From the NCBI RefSeq assembly GCF_964204645.1, contig NC_134035.1, positions 2,494,001 through 2,558,000 of the forward strand: a stretch of 64,000 nucleotides of DNA, written 5' to 3'. This DNA comes from Tubulanus polymorphus. Lineage: Eukaryota; Nemertea; Palaeonemertea; Tubulaniformes; Tubulanidae. Positions 43,596-57,100 of the stretch are shown one piece after another (within the stretch, counting starts at the first letter, position 1; each line of letters opens with the position of its first letter). The notes under the pieces are model-generated. The model saw only the letters and a list, made by a program, of their open reading frames with translations, was not told where the DNA came from and did not search any database. A program made the translations under genes and the position numbers.

Positions 43596-45149
43596 ATGAA
43601 GACAGCGCACGTTATCATGTTCGGCCTGCTCGTCGTCGCCGCGACGGTTGTGGAAATCACCGCCGGCGCTAAAGTGTTGATGATCTCACCGCCAGAAAAC
43701 AGTCACATGCAGCAACTGATCGTCATCGGCGACGCGCTCGTCCGACAACACGGACACGAGGTGTCGTTCATCGCGCCGACCACCGTCCGTAATTCGCCGA
43801 TCCTCGCTGAAACCAGCGTCGATCTGATTTGGTACGAGGGCCCCGTCAGTTTCGGCGACAATAAAACGGCGCAACAATATTTCCTAACGCTTTCGTTGGA
43901 GACGTCGAATCCGGTGGCAGTGTTCAGATTTGCTTTCGAATTTATGCGGAATGTCTGCGAAACGGTTCTCAGCGATCGCGTTCTGTTCGAGAAATTACGC
44001 GATCGCCAGTTCGACTTCGGTTTGATCGACGGTATATTCTTCACGCAATGTTTCTATATATTGTTCGACAATTTGGAAATACCGTACGCGACGGTGGTGA
44101 CCTTGACGGCGCCGGATCAAATCATCTCCTCTCTCAGCATTCCCTCACTCAAAATCATGGACGATGTTGTCGAAAAGTTAGATTTCAAAGGTCGCGTCGT
44201 GAATACGTTAGTATCTATGATAGGGTACGGGTTGTTTTGGTGGGTCAGCGACCCGAGCTCGTTTTACGAACGGCACTGCCGGACGAAACCGTGTCCGAGC
44301 TTTCAACGTTTGCAGGCCGATTCGAAAATATGGCTGATCGACGACGACGAACTGTTCCACGTGCCCGCGCCTTCGATGCCGCATGTTTTCAACGTCGGCG
44401 GACTGTCGGTGCGTCCAACTAAATCGTTGACCGGTGATATAAAAACGATCGCCGACAACGCCGTAGATTCGCTGGTTTTGGTGTCTTTCGGCGGCACCGT
44501 TTCGTACTTGGCCGACGTTTACCTGAACAAGATAATCGAAGCCATGCGAGCTCTACCGCGATACACGTTCATTTTCAAATTCAAACAGAAAATCGACAAC
44601 GCGCCGAAGAACGTGAAGATAGTCGATTGGTTACCGCAAAGAGATATTCTAGCGCATAAAAATACGCGGTTGTTCGTTACGCATTGCGGTAACGCGGCCA
44701 TACACGAAACCCTGTACGCCGGTGTGCCCGTAGTCGCGATCCCGTTCTACGGCGACCAGCCGACCAACGCCCAGAAAATGAAACACCGCGGTTACGGCGT
44801 GGATATACGGCTCGTCAGCGCTACCGATCGGGATTTGATCGCGGCGATCGAAGAGGTGATCAACAACCCGGTATACCGTCGCAATATGCAGAAGTCGTCT
44901 GCGATCTATCGCGATAAGAAGTTCGCGTCGGAACGCGCCGGTAAAATCGTCGACAATATTCTGAAACACGGTTCCGAACATATTCAACCGCCGGCGAAAG
45001 ATTTATACCTCTTTCAATTGCTGCTTCTCGATGTTATCGCGTTCTTTGTTTTGATCGCTGCAGTTTTTGTCATCGTTACATGCGTCTGTTTAAGAATTTG
45101 CTACCGAAAGTGTTATGGTATAAGACAACCCAAAACTAAAGCCGCTTAA
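43596..45149 (+). CDS. UDP-glycosyltransferase (UGT family, GT1)
   Basis: ER membrane enzyme transferring a sugar from a UDP-sugar to small lipophilic acceptors. Single coding exon, 517 aa, typical of animal UGTs. The ATG at 43596 opens a signal peptide, MKTAHVIMFGLLVVAATVVE; the frame is open further upstream but lacks an ATG. The N-terminal acceptor half has the catalytic His in PPENSHMQQL. The donor-binding signature runs WLPQRDILAH (about 345-354), FVTHCGNAAIHE (about 360-371), AGVPVVAIPFYGDQ ending at D387-Q388. A C-terminal membrane helix (about 474-499) precedes a short cytosolic tail, RKCYGIRQPKTKAA. HCGN replaces the common HGG/HAG pattern. The sugar and acceptor cannot be inferred. 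An AATAAA is at 45627-45632. Confidence 0.95.
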   Translation: MKTAHVIMFGLLVVAATVVEITAGAKVLMISPPENSHMQQLIVIGDALVRQHGHEVSFIAPTTVRNSPILAETSVDLIWYEGPVSFGDNKTAQQYFLTLSLETSNPVAVFRFAFEFMRNVCETVLSDRVLFEKLRDRQFDFGLIDGIFFTQCFYILFDNLEIPYATVVTLTAPDQIISSLSIPSLKIMDDVVEKLDFKGRVVNTLVSMIGYGLFWWVSDPSSFYERHCRTKPCPSFQRLQADSKIWLIDDDELFHVPAPSMPHVFNVGGLSVRPTKSLTGDIKTIADNAVDSLVLVSFGGTVSYLADVYLNKIIEAMRALPRYTFIFKFKQKIDNAPKNVKIVDWLPQRDILAHKNTRLFVTHCGNAAIHETLYAGVPVVAIPFYGDQPTNAQKMKHRGYGVDIRLVSATDRDLIAAIEEVINNPVYRRNMQKSSAIYRDKKFASERAGKIVDNILKHGSEHIQPPAKDLYLFQLLLLDVIAFFVLIAAVFVIVTCVCLRICYRKCYGIRQPKTKAA

Positions 45150-45632
45150 TTAATATAATTACTCAAGTTTGCATTAGACAAACGAGAGCGGAATTTAACC
45201 TCTAAACTGAGGTCCTTGAATGTACATTAATCTAAGCAAAAACCATATTTTAGACCCTATGTTTTCTCTCTGACTCATTCTGTGGGCCTGACCTAACAAG
45301 GTTCTCGCTGGGATAAAGTTTTCTACGATACAAGTCATTACTCTAATTTCCCAAGTTTACAGTAGACAAAAAAAACGAAATTAACCTAATATCTCAAATT
45401 TCCCATCTAGATTTTTCATCAAACCATCCAATATATTGCGAGCCTCACCAGGTTTTGGTTGGGATAAAGGTTCCCGCGAGAAGATCCCGTTAGTTTGGTA
45501 CAAATTAATTTTTTCTAATCATTATTATTATCATTATTATTTGTGTCACCTCCATTAGACTTATAGCTAGCTTTTTATCACAGAGAATTTCAATTCCATA
45601 TTTTGTTCCCCGAAATCCTTCTCTAAAATAAA

Positions 45633-46471
45633 CTTATAGTATTTCTTATATTTGTTCATGCCACAACGTTTCGACTGGTCAAAACTAACGACCGTCATCA
45701 GTAGAGATGAAATATTTTATCAACACTAATTCTATATTCATTTCGCACCTCACGATTGCGGCTAACTATATTTCACGTAAGTTGGAATAGTCGACTTCCT
45801 TACTTAAAAAAACGTAAATAGACAAAAATTCGACTTCTAAAACGTCGACTGACAGACTGCAAATAAAGATGTTACAGACTCCAAGTTGTTGGTCGCATTC
45901 GCTCCAATATTATATATAAGATTAGTGAAAATAAATCTATCTGATCGTCTAGCCGAATTATTATCACCCAGCTGTCGCGTACAAATGAATTAGGTTTGTA
46001 TCATATTTAGTGGGAATAAAAATCATCCAAAAATGTCATATCCAACATGATATATGCGTTAGTTTTAGTTTAGAACATTGATTTCATTTTTATTCTAGAT
46101 CTATTTCTTTTAACCTGATTTTGATTTTGCCATCTGTGACGCACTTGTGTCGAGAATTATCGAACTAAAAGCCGGTGTCAAATGCAATATATAGGAATCG
46201 GGGGAACTCAGTCGTCCATTCCAGTATCGAACTCTATTTCGAAGTTTTTGTTGGCTTAAATGAAAGCGAGGAAAGTCCTTATGAATTTTTGAAAGGGGAA
46301 CTATCTGTTAGGGGATGTTATGCTGTTTCGGCAGCACAGCACCCCTTGGCAACGTGTTCGAACTTTGGCGTTTTTGTATCGAGATTATGGGATGACCACT
46401 GGATAGAGCAACGCAAACAAGATTTGTGCAACAACACTAACACACTAACGACATAATAACAATTGACTTAC
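45633..46471. other. Intergenic, one repeat-like motif
   Basis: At about 45660-45710, CAACGTTTCGACTGGTCAAA followed by CGTCATCAGTAGAGATG resembles the conserved ends seen in some Penelope-like and related retroelements, but no coding region accompanies it. A similar GTTTCAGGTGG...CATCTTCAGAG stretch occurs at about 56475-56515. Confidence 0.35.
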
Positions 46472-46971
46472 CTTGAGTTTCGCGATGTCGTCGAGATTCC
46501 TGCGATATAATGATAATAGTTCGTCTTTCGAAATCGAAGATGACCATAGAGTTTCATCTCTGCTGAATGATATGTTTTCGAAGATGGCTAACAAGTCCAA
46601 TCCTCGCATGGGACGTCCGGGTGGAGATGCTGCCAATGCAATGAGATTCCTATAGTCACCGTAAGTCAAATAGGTCCTGCATTTTTGCCAAGTATGACGC
46701 CAGATATACACCTTGTGAGTAGGGACGCTGGTGGTCGAAGAGAGCTGAAGTTTTGAGTTTTTAACGGATAATGCGGTAACTCTTGAACGAACTGAATAGT
46801 TGCGGACACATTCAAAGAGTCCGGTGCGGTGATCAGATACTGTCTAATGGTATAAACCTCCGGTGTCGTGGACGTATTGCGATATTCGCTTCGTGCGTCT
46901 TCGGTAAACTTATGAAGACGTGGCGCGGGAGTGGTATAGCTCCTTCTGCAGAGCAAAACCAATGACCTCAT
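46472..46971 (-). CDS. 5' end of an unrecognised gene, mitochondrial-like
   Basis: Two exons in phase: 46712-46971 (86 codons plus two bases) and 46472-46649 (ending in a strong GTAAGT donor), separated by a 62-bp intron with GT and AG borders. They encode about 146 residues starting MRSLVLLCRRSYTTPAPRLH. The arginine-rich, acid-poor, hydroxylated start resembles a mitochondrial targeting peptide. Later blocks are APDSLNVSATIQFVQELPHY and DELLSLYRRNLDDIAKLK. I do not recognise the family. The donor implies at least one further exon at lower coordinates, but none is evident before the UGT gene. It is either incomplete by my reading or a truncated copy. Confidence 0.45.
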
Positions 46972-48211
46972 TTCCTTTCAAAATGTCCACAAGCTTTCCT
47001 TATCATATATAGAAGTAGGACTGGGGCGGATCTAGGATCTTATTCAGGGACAGCTGCACCACCCAAAATTAGGGCATATCATATAAATTAAATAGGGCAC
47101 CCGAAAAACAATTCATTTTTGCAAATAAAGGAGAAAATCATAGTATATGAAATACAAGCTTTTGCCGCGATTTTTCCGTGTGATTACGTACACAAAATCA
47201 CCCCGAGTGAATCAAGAGAAATTTCGAGGTTTAAAATGCTCAAATTCATTCATTTTTCTACGAATCACGTACCGATAAAGAAACACGTGGTCAATAAAAT
47301 AACGTGGCGAGCTTCCCAGAATTGTTCTAGATTTTTCCCGATTCCGTCCACCAGATTTTTACCAGGTCAGTGGTCATCCTCCGCAGTTCCTTAGGAAATA
47401 GCTAAAACCGCTGTGATTTGGGCTGCAAGGAGGGGTAGATCGACGCGACTCAAGCGATATACTCGAACAGGATTCATGGTACGAATACCGTTACTTTCAG
47501 ACAACGAGCAAAAACAAGCGCAGCAACCAACGAAGAAACGACACTTAGATTCTTTTTTTTTAATAGTAAACCGAACTAGAACGGCAGCGACAGCGGCGAC
47601 GTCCTAGCCGGCCTTATTCGTTTTTATTTGGTTGGCAAAAGTGAGAGACTATTTATAAATAAAAAGAAAATCCGTCATATTTTCATCATCATTAATATCA
47701 TTAATACATATATATATATTTATCGTTTGTAGTAAAGTGTTGTATTTTTTTCCATAAGTTAAATCTACTGCAGACACATCACCCAGCATTTAAAACCCAC
47801 CGACAAGAATCATATCATATCATATCATATATATATATAATATAATATATATATTACAAAAATGTACAACTTAAAAAAAGAAGGAATACTTTATACTACT
47901 TAATATCGATATTTATAAAAACGAAATCAATCATTTTCCCACATAATACAACTTATAATTACTACAGCATTTCACATTCGCGCGCCGGTTTCCTTCGTAA
48001 AACAATATCCTTCCCCGATTCCCAGATTAAAACACGTGACATTCACTTCAACTACACGTCTGACTAATTTTAACTAAAGCCTGAGGTTTGACCCCGATCC
48101 TAGAAGGCTAGTAAACGGGCACTACCGTGTATTGGCAAGAGAAGCACTGATTACAATGTATCTTCGATTGAGATTATGCAGTTATCAATCGGCAGCCTGG
48201 GGAACTACCCT

Positions 48212-48452
48212 TAAGCCCAAAGCGCAAGACGCAGGGAAACATGGAAACAGGTAGGGAAACATGTTTCCGAGCGTTTTTCTGTGTCGTATTCATTTCCCAG
48301 AAATGAGAAACATGGTTCCAGGAAACGATGTTTCCGACATCGAACATCGTGTACGTCCACAAGAAACATGCTTTCGGGAAACAATGTACCCCCGAGATTG
48401 AACACGTTTGATTCAATATTTCCATGTTTCCCTGTGTTGTGTGCGTTGGGCT
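48212..48452. mobile_element. MITE family M3, well preserved copy
   Basis: About 240 bp with inverted ends of about 34 bp: left AGCCCAAAGCGCAAGACGCA then GGGAAACATGGAAA; right, inverted, AGCCCAACGCACACAACACA then GGGAAACATGGAAA. The interior repeats AACATG(T/G)TTCC-type palindromes several times, so it can fold at several levels. A diverged relative is at 17368-17542. Confidence 0.75.
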
Positions 48453-49802
48453 GCAGACATTCACCTCTGGAGGGATCACTAAGGCGGCGATAATAAATAG
48501 TCTAATGTCTGGCGTCCATATGATAATTCATTCGTTAAAACTTAATTCAATTTTAATTAAAAATCTACGACGCACATGAAGCAAATGGAAGAATGGCGAT
48601 TAAGCGTCTGAAGGGCGTGGGTACAGGCTGCGTCGATTTCAATTGTTCAAATAGCAAAAAGAAAGTTTTCATCATCAGCAAAACGTAGGATAAGTTTGTC
48701 TCGTTAAAAAACCTCTTCTTGCGGAAACAATGTTTCGTACAAATAGAGAAGTTAAATCGTCATCCACCCGATTATTCATGATATCTATTGAAAATTGTCT
48801 TTAAAATTACAAAATACTCAGACCACAATGTCAGCAATAACGCGACCGACGATTCGACTTTTCCACTATTTCAACAACAACTTTTTGGTAAAATAAACAT
48901 TTCACACATCGCTTTAAACTTCACATTTACAAACAATTTCATTTAGCACATGTCATCGAATTTGAAGATCATATAGATATGGATATAGAGAGAGAGAGAG
49001 AGCAAATGCGGAAAACTCAGCGCGCATGATGTCATCTCGAGGCAAGCCAGTCTACTGTATATAGTATACACATATACATGTATATAGTAGTACATAGTTT
49101 CATCGAATGTACAACAAGACGAATAGAAATGGATTTGATCCATCAAAAATCGTATTCGATTATCTCAACTTTCATTTTCAACGCTGTCACGCTGTTTTAA
49201 GTCGTGAAAAATGGATTAAAAATCTGATTTCAGGTCGGTAAAAATTCCGACCGTCCGCGTATGTTTCTAGTACTTAGACAATAATGGAGTAACTTGATTT
49301 TTGTACGTCTCAAGCCCTCGCACCTGCACGTTTTATGCACAACGCGTATATAAGAAAGTAGAGTCAACTGTACGCAACTTGCACGTGGCAAGAAAAGACC
49401 AGTCTCATAACTAAAGACTACTTTTGGACTCAAGTCACGACTGGACGCCGGTTCGACGAGTCCCACGCGTGTAGACCGACCGAGTCCGATACGCTCCCCG
49501 AAAATTTGCCGACTCGCGCGACGCGACTAACGTGCGTCGCGCGAGACACGATGAAAACACGACTCGAAATGAAGGAAGACAGAAAAAAAATCTATCGCGC
49601 ACAAATTCACGATTTTACATCGAACGCGACGATCGAAGGTTGTAGGGGAACGCGCGCGGGCGGTACTCATAAATTATCAAAGATCGAAAAATTCCACGCA
49701 CAAGAAAATTACCGACAAAATTATGTTCCCGACTTTGAATTGCATTTGAATATCAACAAGTCATGTAATTATACGCGTCTGGTTTTACACAGTAATAGAT
49801 CA

Positions 49803-49938
49803 GAGGCTGCAGTCGCTGAAAAGTTGTTTAGAGTTAACCAGTGGATAGTTAACATAGTAACATTTAAAAGTTCATCGATACTATGGTATTTATCCGCCGG
49901 TTATCTTTAACTAAGTTTTCAGCAACTTCAGCCCCTGT
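49803..49938. mobile_element. MITE family M2, well preserved copy
   Basis: The left end is GAGGCTGCAGTCGCTGAAAA and the right, inverted, CAGGGGCTGAAGTTGCTGAA. The interior has TTAACCAGTGGATAGTTAAC and, inverted, GGTTATCTTTAACTAAG. Best example of M2 in the window. Confidence 0.75.
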
Positions 49939-52389
49939 TTTTTTGTTTGTAAAACAACTTCTAAGAACTATTTTCAGCAAATTACTTACATATATACCCA
50001 CACATATAATATATCTATATTACCGGTAGTTAATATATCTGAACTATTTACAATTTTTTGACTATTTACACGGTTATTCCAACGTTTGCACGTTCGATAC
50101 TATGATAAATATAACATATTCGTTTATCATTTATTACATTTACAATGTTCTCGATGCGGTAAAACTGTTAAAAATGGCGGCGTACGATAATCTTTACGTA
50201 TGAATTAGAGGTTGTGCAAACGGGCGCCATATCGACCGTCGATCGCGAGCGGCTAACGGAAGTTAGATATATGACACATGGACAAAACCTCAAATCATAA
50301 TCTGAATCTCAAAAATCAGCAAAAACTTAAGTCAAAATTTGAATATTCAAATGACTTGTAGCAGTTGTGGATTAACTCGGGCTTTAAAGTTTAGCCTCAC
50401 AAATGCGAAACTGGAAGTTGGAAAAGCGTTCAAGATGGCTATAAACGATAAACATTTTTTTTCGAATTTCAATTTTTTTAATATCAAATTTCAGTAATTC
50501 TGTAATCCAGCTCCAAAGTTGTACAATTTAGTTTAACAGTTGATGTAAACTTGGGTCCATTTCCGATGTCTTAAGCCAGGAATCAAATTCTAAGCTAGAG
50601 CCACGGAACTGGATCGTAAATTTCACCAGTGTTTCCTGAAGTTTTAACCAATATCCGAGATACAGTTATCAAAATGCCATATTCAATTTTTCCATCTTTC
50701 GCCGAATGATTTTCCGCGAAAATTTCTTAGCAATCATTTACCGTAGCGCGTCATTTTTACTAGTCTTACGAAGACAAAGAAAGATTCGACCTCCCAAAAC
50801 TATAGAACAGACCAAACGAAGTTTCTTCTACCGTTGGGCCAGAGACTTTTTTTTATCAATAACCGCTTCAACGCTGCAAACCTTGCCTTACTCGGGACAA
50901 ACTGGGACCGGTAAAATTGGTCAGAGGATATCGAAATCCGATTTAAAGATAGGAAAGATAAGTAAGGAAATCACAAATTTTGTTTTGTCTGAGACGGTCG
51001 AATGTCCGACTTGGCCGTGTACGAGTAAGGCGAGGTTCACTTTATTGATTAGAAACTAACCCACAACTGTTTGCCTTCTACAGAAGCAAGCAATCTATTT
51101 CACGAAGACAGGATTTTCAACAAACACACAAACCGACCGTGCAAGTTTTCGAAGATATTTCAGTGACCCTAACCCCCCACCCCCCCCACAATTTTCACTC
51201 AGTAACGCGGACTAGCCGATCGGAAAGCAAACTACGAGCTCGTTCCCTCGAATCCCACCAGACCCTTATCAAAGCACTGCTATTAATGCTATTAAAACTA
51301 TCATCGCGCAACGATGAGAACTATCTGCCGATATACAAAGCATTTCAGCGACCAGATCAAAGGCCCTTATAACGCACAGCTACAATGGTTAATACATACA
51401 AGTGATAACTACAATACGATACCGGTACTAAAAGACTACTACGCGCACAAGCGTTTTTCACATTTCAATTTAGAAAAAATAATAATAATATTAATAATAA
51501 TATTACATTTTTACATCAATTACTAACAACACGCGTGCGGTATTAAAAATAGGGACTTTCCGTATATATATTCTAAAATGTACAATATATATATTTATAT
51601 ATATATATATATATATATCGTGTTGTCGCCTTCTTCCAGTAGGAAGAATCCGTAACTGTATACTATTCGACAATGTACATGTACAACGAATTGATAGTAT
51701 ACTATTTTTTACTAATTCGTTCGTTAAGAAAAAACTGAAAAACGATAGAAAAATTGCACATAATTAAATTCACTCTGGTTTTTTCGATTACCGGTTATTT
51801 CATCGTTAAAACAATACAATTCAAGCGAGCAAGAAGTGATGCGATAAGTTTGGCGTCATTTTGGTTTCGTTATTTGCATAGCGGGTAAGGTCGAACGTAC
51901 CGTAGACCCGCTCGTATCGGATCTCGCGGGACCGATATATACTCTCGGGTGAAAGCAAATTATTGGGCGGTCGCAAGCGTAGCGGTTACGTTGTTGCATA
52001 AATTGGAGTTGAAAAGTTAAAACATTTTGACAATCGGGTCTACTTAACTCTTAAAACCTAAACCTAAACCCACATAACATTTGGTTTTATAAAACAGTTT
52101 TATAGAAATTTAACTACACAAATACTACCTTAATCCGGAAAGTATTTTCGAATAGATTTTTTGGAATCGCAATATGATATCCCATACAGACAACCCGATT
52201 ACTCTAATTATAGTAGTTTTCACCAAAAATGACAACTTTAACATCAATATTAGCAGTTTAATAGTTTAATAATGAACTAGAAATCATTCCGATATTGAGC
52301 GAGTTTTGATATTTTTGGGAGCCTTCAAAAAACAGTAGAAACTACTCTCAAATAGTGGTCGTGGTCTGGTCTGCATATCAGATTGCGTA

Positions 52390-52580
52390 TACTAATATTT
52401 GCTTCAACTTTACTTGAGAGGACATCCGGTGGCCTAGCCGAGTCAGTTTTGATGCAGGTCTTAAAAGGACCAGAATGGACCGGCAGTTCAACTAAAATTG
52501 TATTGAAGGATCTCAAAAACTGAGCTAGAGGTCACCTGATGTCCTCTGAAGCGAAGTTAAAATAGACATTAGCACACCGG
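52390..52580. mobile_element. MITE family M5, single copy
   Basis: Inverted ends: TACTTGAGAGGACATCCGGT on the left and, inverted, CGCTTCAGAGGACATCAGGT on the right. Next to the left end, GGTGGCCTAGCCGAGTCAGT looks like a tRNA A-box region; B-box evidence is absent. The interior TTGTATTGAAGGATCTCAAA matches the much larger palindrome at 62233-62735. Confidence 0.65.
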
Positions 52581-54164
52581 AATTGTTGAATATAATATTG
52601 TCGAATATAAATTTTGTGAAAATAGTTCCTAAATCGATAAACGTTGAACTCTGTATTGCATACATCGACGTGATATAAAAAAAAACCGATTTCGCAAGGC
52701 TAGGAAAAGCTGTTGAGCGTTTAAAGCGTTTTTACGACGAAACTAATACAAACAAACAAAACGGCAGTGTCATTTTCATCTTCGAGAAACTCGAAGTCGA
52801 ATGCTGCCAACGTTTCATTTTCATACGACGAACAATTATAATAATCTACTACAAATGTCATGGGTAAGAACGGGACGATAAACCATTTAGCGATAAAAGC
52901 ACCAGATAAAAGAGCGGCGATATCGTCGAAGCGCGTTAGGTAACGGTAATAGCGGCTGCGCGGGCGCGGTCACAGTCAGCTACCTTCTTCCACCGCGTCA
53001 ATCTTTTTGCATATCATTTAATAACGAAATTCGAACCGTCATTGACACCAGGGGCGTACGACGATTCGATCGAGAGAGAGAGTTCCGTTCCAGGAGCGCG
53101 TTGAGCAACTCCGCCGTATTTACGCAAATAACGAAAGTTCGCGATGATTTCGAGATACGATCGCCGTGAAACGCCGCAAAAACACACGGAAACGCATTCC
53201 GATCAAGTCGAAGCCATTCCAAGTACGAACTCGAGCAAATATCAGCGACGATATCAGCACAAGAAAGACTATTTCGCGGTGTCAAAGCTTCAAGGTTGTA
53301 ACGGGAGTAAACAACTGTACTGCAGTACATTCTATGAGTAAAGACGATGCCAGAACGACGTAAATTTAACGACATGATTCCGATAGGGAGAGAATGAGTA
53401 GTGCCGGGTAAGTGCGTGATCGTACAAATCAGCAAAACCCGATTCGAATGAAAGTACACGATCTGTAGCTATTAGTATCAACACACATCACCAGAGAAAA
53501 AAATAATATATTTGAACGTGAGAACACGCGCGCGCGCTCGGCCGCGCTTGCACGGTGCTGCCATCTATACACACACTTTCGAATTTGCTACCTTCTACAT
53601 TTACGGTCTAGATATACGCGCGTATATACATACACTTATACATATACATATATAACGAAAGCATTTAAACGCGCCGCGAAAGAATTCAGCTCCGCAACTT
53701 TTTACTTTTTCCTCGACGAGAAAAAGTCATCCGTATTTTCCGAGTGTGTGCGATGAAACGTCGCCAATCCGAGTATTCCATCGAATGTATCCTATGTGCT
53801 TGCGTGCGTATATATATATATATATCTATATATATATATATATCTATCTATATACTTTTCGAAAAACGACAATACACGTGCGTTACGTTATCATCGATAT
53901 AATTATTATTATTATTATTATTATGTTTTATCACAATTTTTTCACCATCTACTGAAAATGAACGACGCGTCTCTCCGGAGACGATGGCGAAGCCTCCTTC
54001 GTTTCTCGAATCCCCCTAATCCTCCTAATTGGTCATGGAGTACGGTCCGTCTGTGACTTGACTCTGCGGGCACGATGCCTCCGTTGGCCGACGCGACGTA
54101 GCGCGATGTATCACAATGTTTCAACGTATTTTGATCGTCTGTTATGGTTGTCTATTTTACGCGT

Positions 54165-57100
54165 TCACTGTATGCACTGGCTGATGTTGTCGATCCAGAC
54201 CTGCGCGTTTAGATGATCGGGCGCCAAGAAATTGTAGACCCTTCGCACCGTTTTCATCTGGAAAACAAAACGATCGAATCAATAATTACTACATAATTTA
54301 CACATTGTCTTTATAGTAGAGCACTAGAAAACTAAATCTCCCACCAGAAGAAATAGAAACCATTCTGGTATTCAGGATTCAGGATTTGAAATTGTGACCT
54401 AGACTCGAACTTCGTCAATCCAAATATTTACCTCGAAGAATGCGTTTTCGTCATAGCGTTTCGGGGCGCCCTCTATCTTCTTGGTCGTCGTTACGGACGT
54501 CACTTCTTGTAAATCGATGAAACCTTTACAATGAGGATCGTCGTTCGTGTCATAGTAACGCAGCTACAGAAAAACAGAGTAAAACATTCAATGATCTGAT
54601 CCAGTTTTACCACTTCAGTGCGGTGTATTAATCGGTGATTGACTTCCCTCGTACACCGCAGTGCCATGTATAAATTTATTTTCACTTAGTTATTATCTCT
54701 TTTGAAAGATAGCAGCACCAGTCAAACAAGTTGAAATGTTACAAGTAACTACCGATACACAGCGCCACGGTGTAGAGATTAGCAGTAACTAACGATACAC
54801 AGCCCCGCGGTGTAGAGATTAGCAGTAACTAACGATACACAGCGCCGCGGTGTAAATGTCGTTTAGCGTTACGCCCATTTTACAATGCGCTGCAGTTTTT
54901 CAAACCATCTCCAGCACTATATCTTCATATTTTCGAGTTTAAAACTGACCTGATGTTTAACGGAATCGAGCACGAACCAGCGTTGTTTCCAGCCTTTCAG
55001 TCGAAATGCGCCGCGCTTGTACAAGTAGCCTTCATGCGTTCGATGTTCCTCGCACGGTTCAGCGGCGAACGTATCGAACGTCGGGCTGTCCACTTCTAAA
55101 CGAAAACCGAAAATACATTATCGACCACACACAAAAGGTTCACGCATTAACCCTTTCATTAACTGCCAATCTTTCAATTACATTAACTATTGAAAGAGGG
55201 CAGCACCTGTGAAAAGAATTCCGAAATCTGAAGCTGCGTTCACTCCACCTGCTAGTTTTTATCGTATGCCCAGCAAATCGTCACCGGAGAAATGGTTAAT
55301 GTCAATGAAATGTTTTTGTTTGACTGTTTAACGCACCTTGTCTGGCTCCGCTGGTCTCCTGCGGTAACGCTGCCACGTTACTATTTGACGACTGGCTCTC
55401 GGTCACCGATCGAATTCTCGCGCAGTTCTTCGGCACGTGCACCATGCATTTCTCGTGGCAATTATACGCGCAATCAGAACATCGCATACCTATCAAATAG
55501 AAATACAGAAAATATACGTTAAATAGAATTTGAAAAGCATATTACAGTATGCGTCATACGATAAGCGTTGAACTCTGTTCTTTTCGAAACCTACAGTTGA
55601 TGACTTAAAGGTTTGTTCCGATAGTTTCGTAGTTTTGACTAGACTCCAACATCGGAGAAACCAAACTAACATAACCTGTAACTTTCTTGTGTTTAAACAC
55701 ACAACTGATTTTAATCATCTAAGATGAACTCGGTCTGAAGACTATTCACATCGATACAAACTTTCACGACTTTCCAACACTCTTAGTTTCACTTGATAAC
55801 ATAACAGATGCCTCTGACAATCTGGGGCTGCAGTTGCTCAAAGATTGGTAGCAGTTAACGGGATGTAGATACCATAGTATCAATGAAGTTTCAATCTTCA
55901 CTATGTCGACTATCCACTTGTAAAAAGTTTAAACAACTTTTGAGCAACTGCAGTTCCATTATTTTATTTCGGTTTCATTGAAATCGTACCTGTTTTGACT
56001 AGACCCCACAATACGTGCGAGCAGTAATCGCAGTAAGCCGGCGTCGAGTAGGTGAACTTCTCGAACCGATGCGGCTGACTGAACATCTTCGCCGCCTCGC
56101 CGACCATTTTACCCTTGACGAGAATCTCGAGCGTCGATCGTTTGTGAATCGAACGTCCGTGCGATCGTACGAGCTGCGTGTTGAACGACGAATGCCGTCG
56201 CACCGATGAGTGATGCGGATGCTCCAGCTTCTCCCACACGAGTTTCCACTTCTGCGCGAGTCGATCCAAATCGAGTTCCAGTTTGTGGATTTCCTGCAGC
56301 AGACGAACAGCACGAATTATATATAGTTATCATCTGGAAGTTTTACCGGACGTTGAATGGTAAGAAGTAACACAGTTACTACAAGGGACTGAATACTTGA
56401 GAATATTACCAGTCTTAGTAAATATCATTGATAGAAACAATATCAATCTGAACTGTTACGGTTTTCCCTTACGTTTCAGGTGGAATCTTCCACCCATCTT
56501 CAGAGTTTATTTGTTTAGTGATTAGGCCCTATTTGAAATAAACAACAGGGTCCAGTTCCACAGTTCTGAGTTAAGATTCCCTGGGTTAAAAGATTGAAAA
56601 TGAACTAACTTTAACTCAAGAGTTAACTCTAACTCACAACCGTGGAACTGGGTCCAGTTGTTTGTATTGATATTGAGCGTTTAAATCATTCACTCGTTAC
56701 TAAACAATGCTTAACCAAAGCGGGGTAATTCACTTGGGAACCAGTTGCAAATCACGCACAATGATTTGACACTTTGTGCTAAAATTTGGTTCGGACCAGG
56801 TCCGACATTTTAACCCCATTTGGCACCATGTGAACAGTTGTTCCGGGCTAAAAATGCTCATGTCATCGCGACGAAGGCTTGTGAAAACGTGAAAAGGTGA
56901 ATTTTCTACATCATACCTGTAGATAAAAGGTGCAAGCATCGGGCATTTTCGAATCGATGTTGTCGTAGCAGCCGTTGACGATACGCCGCATGCTCGGCGG
57001 ACCGTCGATCAGTTCGTGTTCTTCCTCTTGTTTCGTCTCCTTGGCGACGACCTCGAAATCGTACGGCGGCCCGTGCGCGAGGTTCTCGTTCAGGTAGTAA

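Larger units (their letters stand above)
46972..54164. other. AT-rich gene-free region, about 7.2 kb
   Basis: No gene supported. The region carries (AT)n runs near 47704-47720, 47815-47852, 51585-51620 and 53808-53855, an (ATT)n run near 53903-53922, a GC-rich alternation CGCGCGCGC near 53528, and the MITEs listed separately. The part next to 54164 may be 3' UTR of the SBF1-like gene. Short open frames here show no conserved features. Confidence 0.4.
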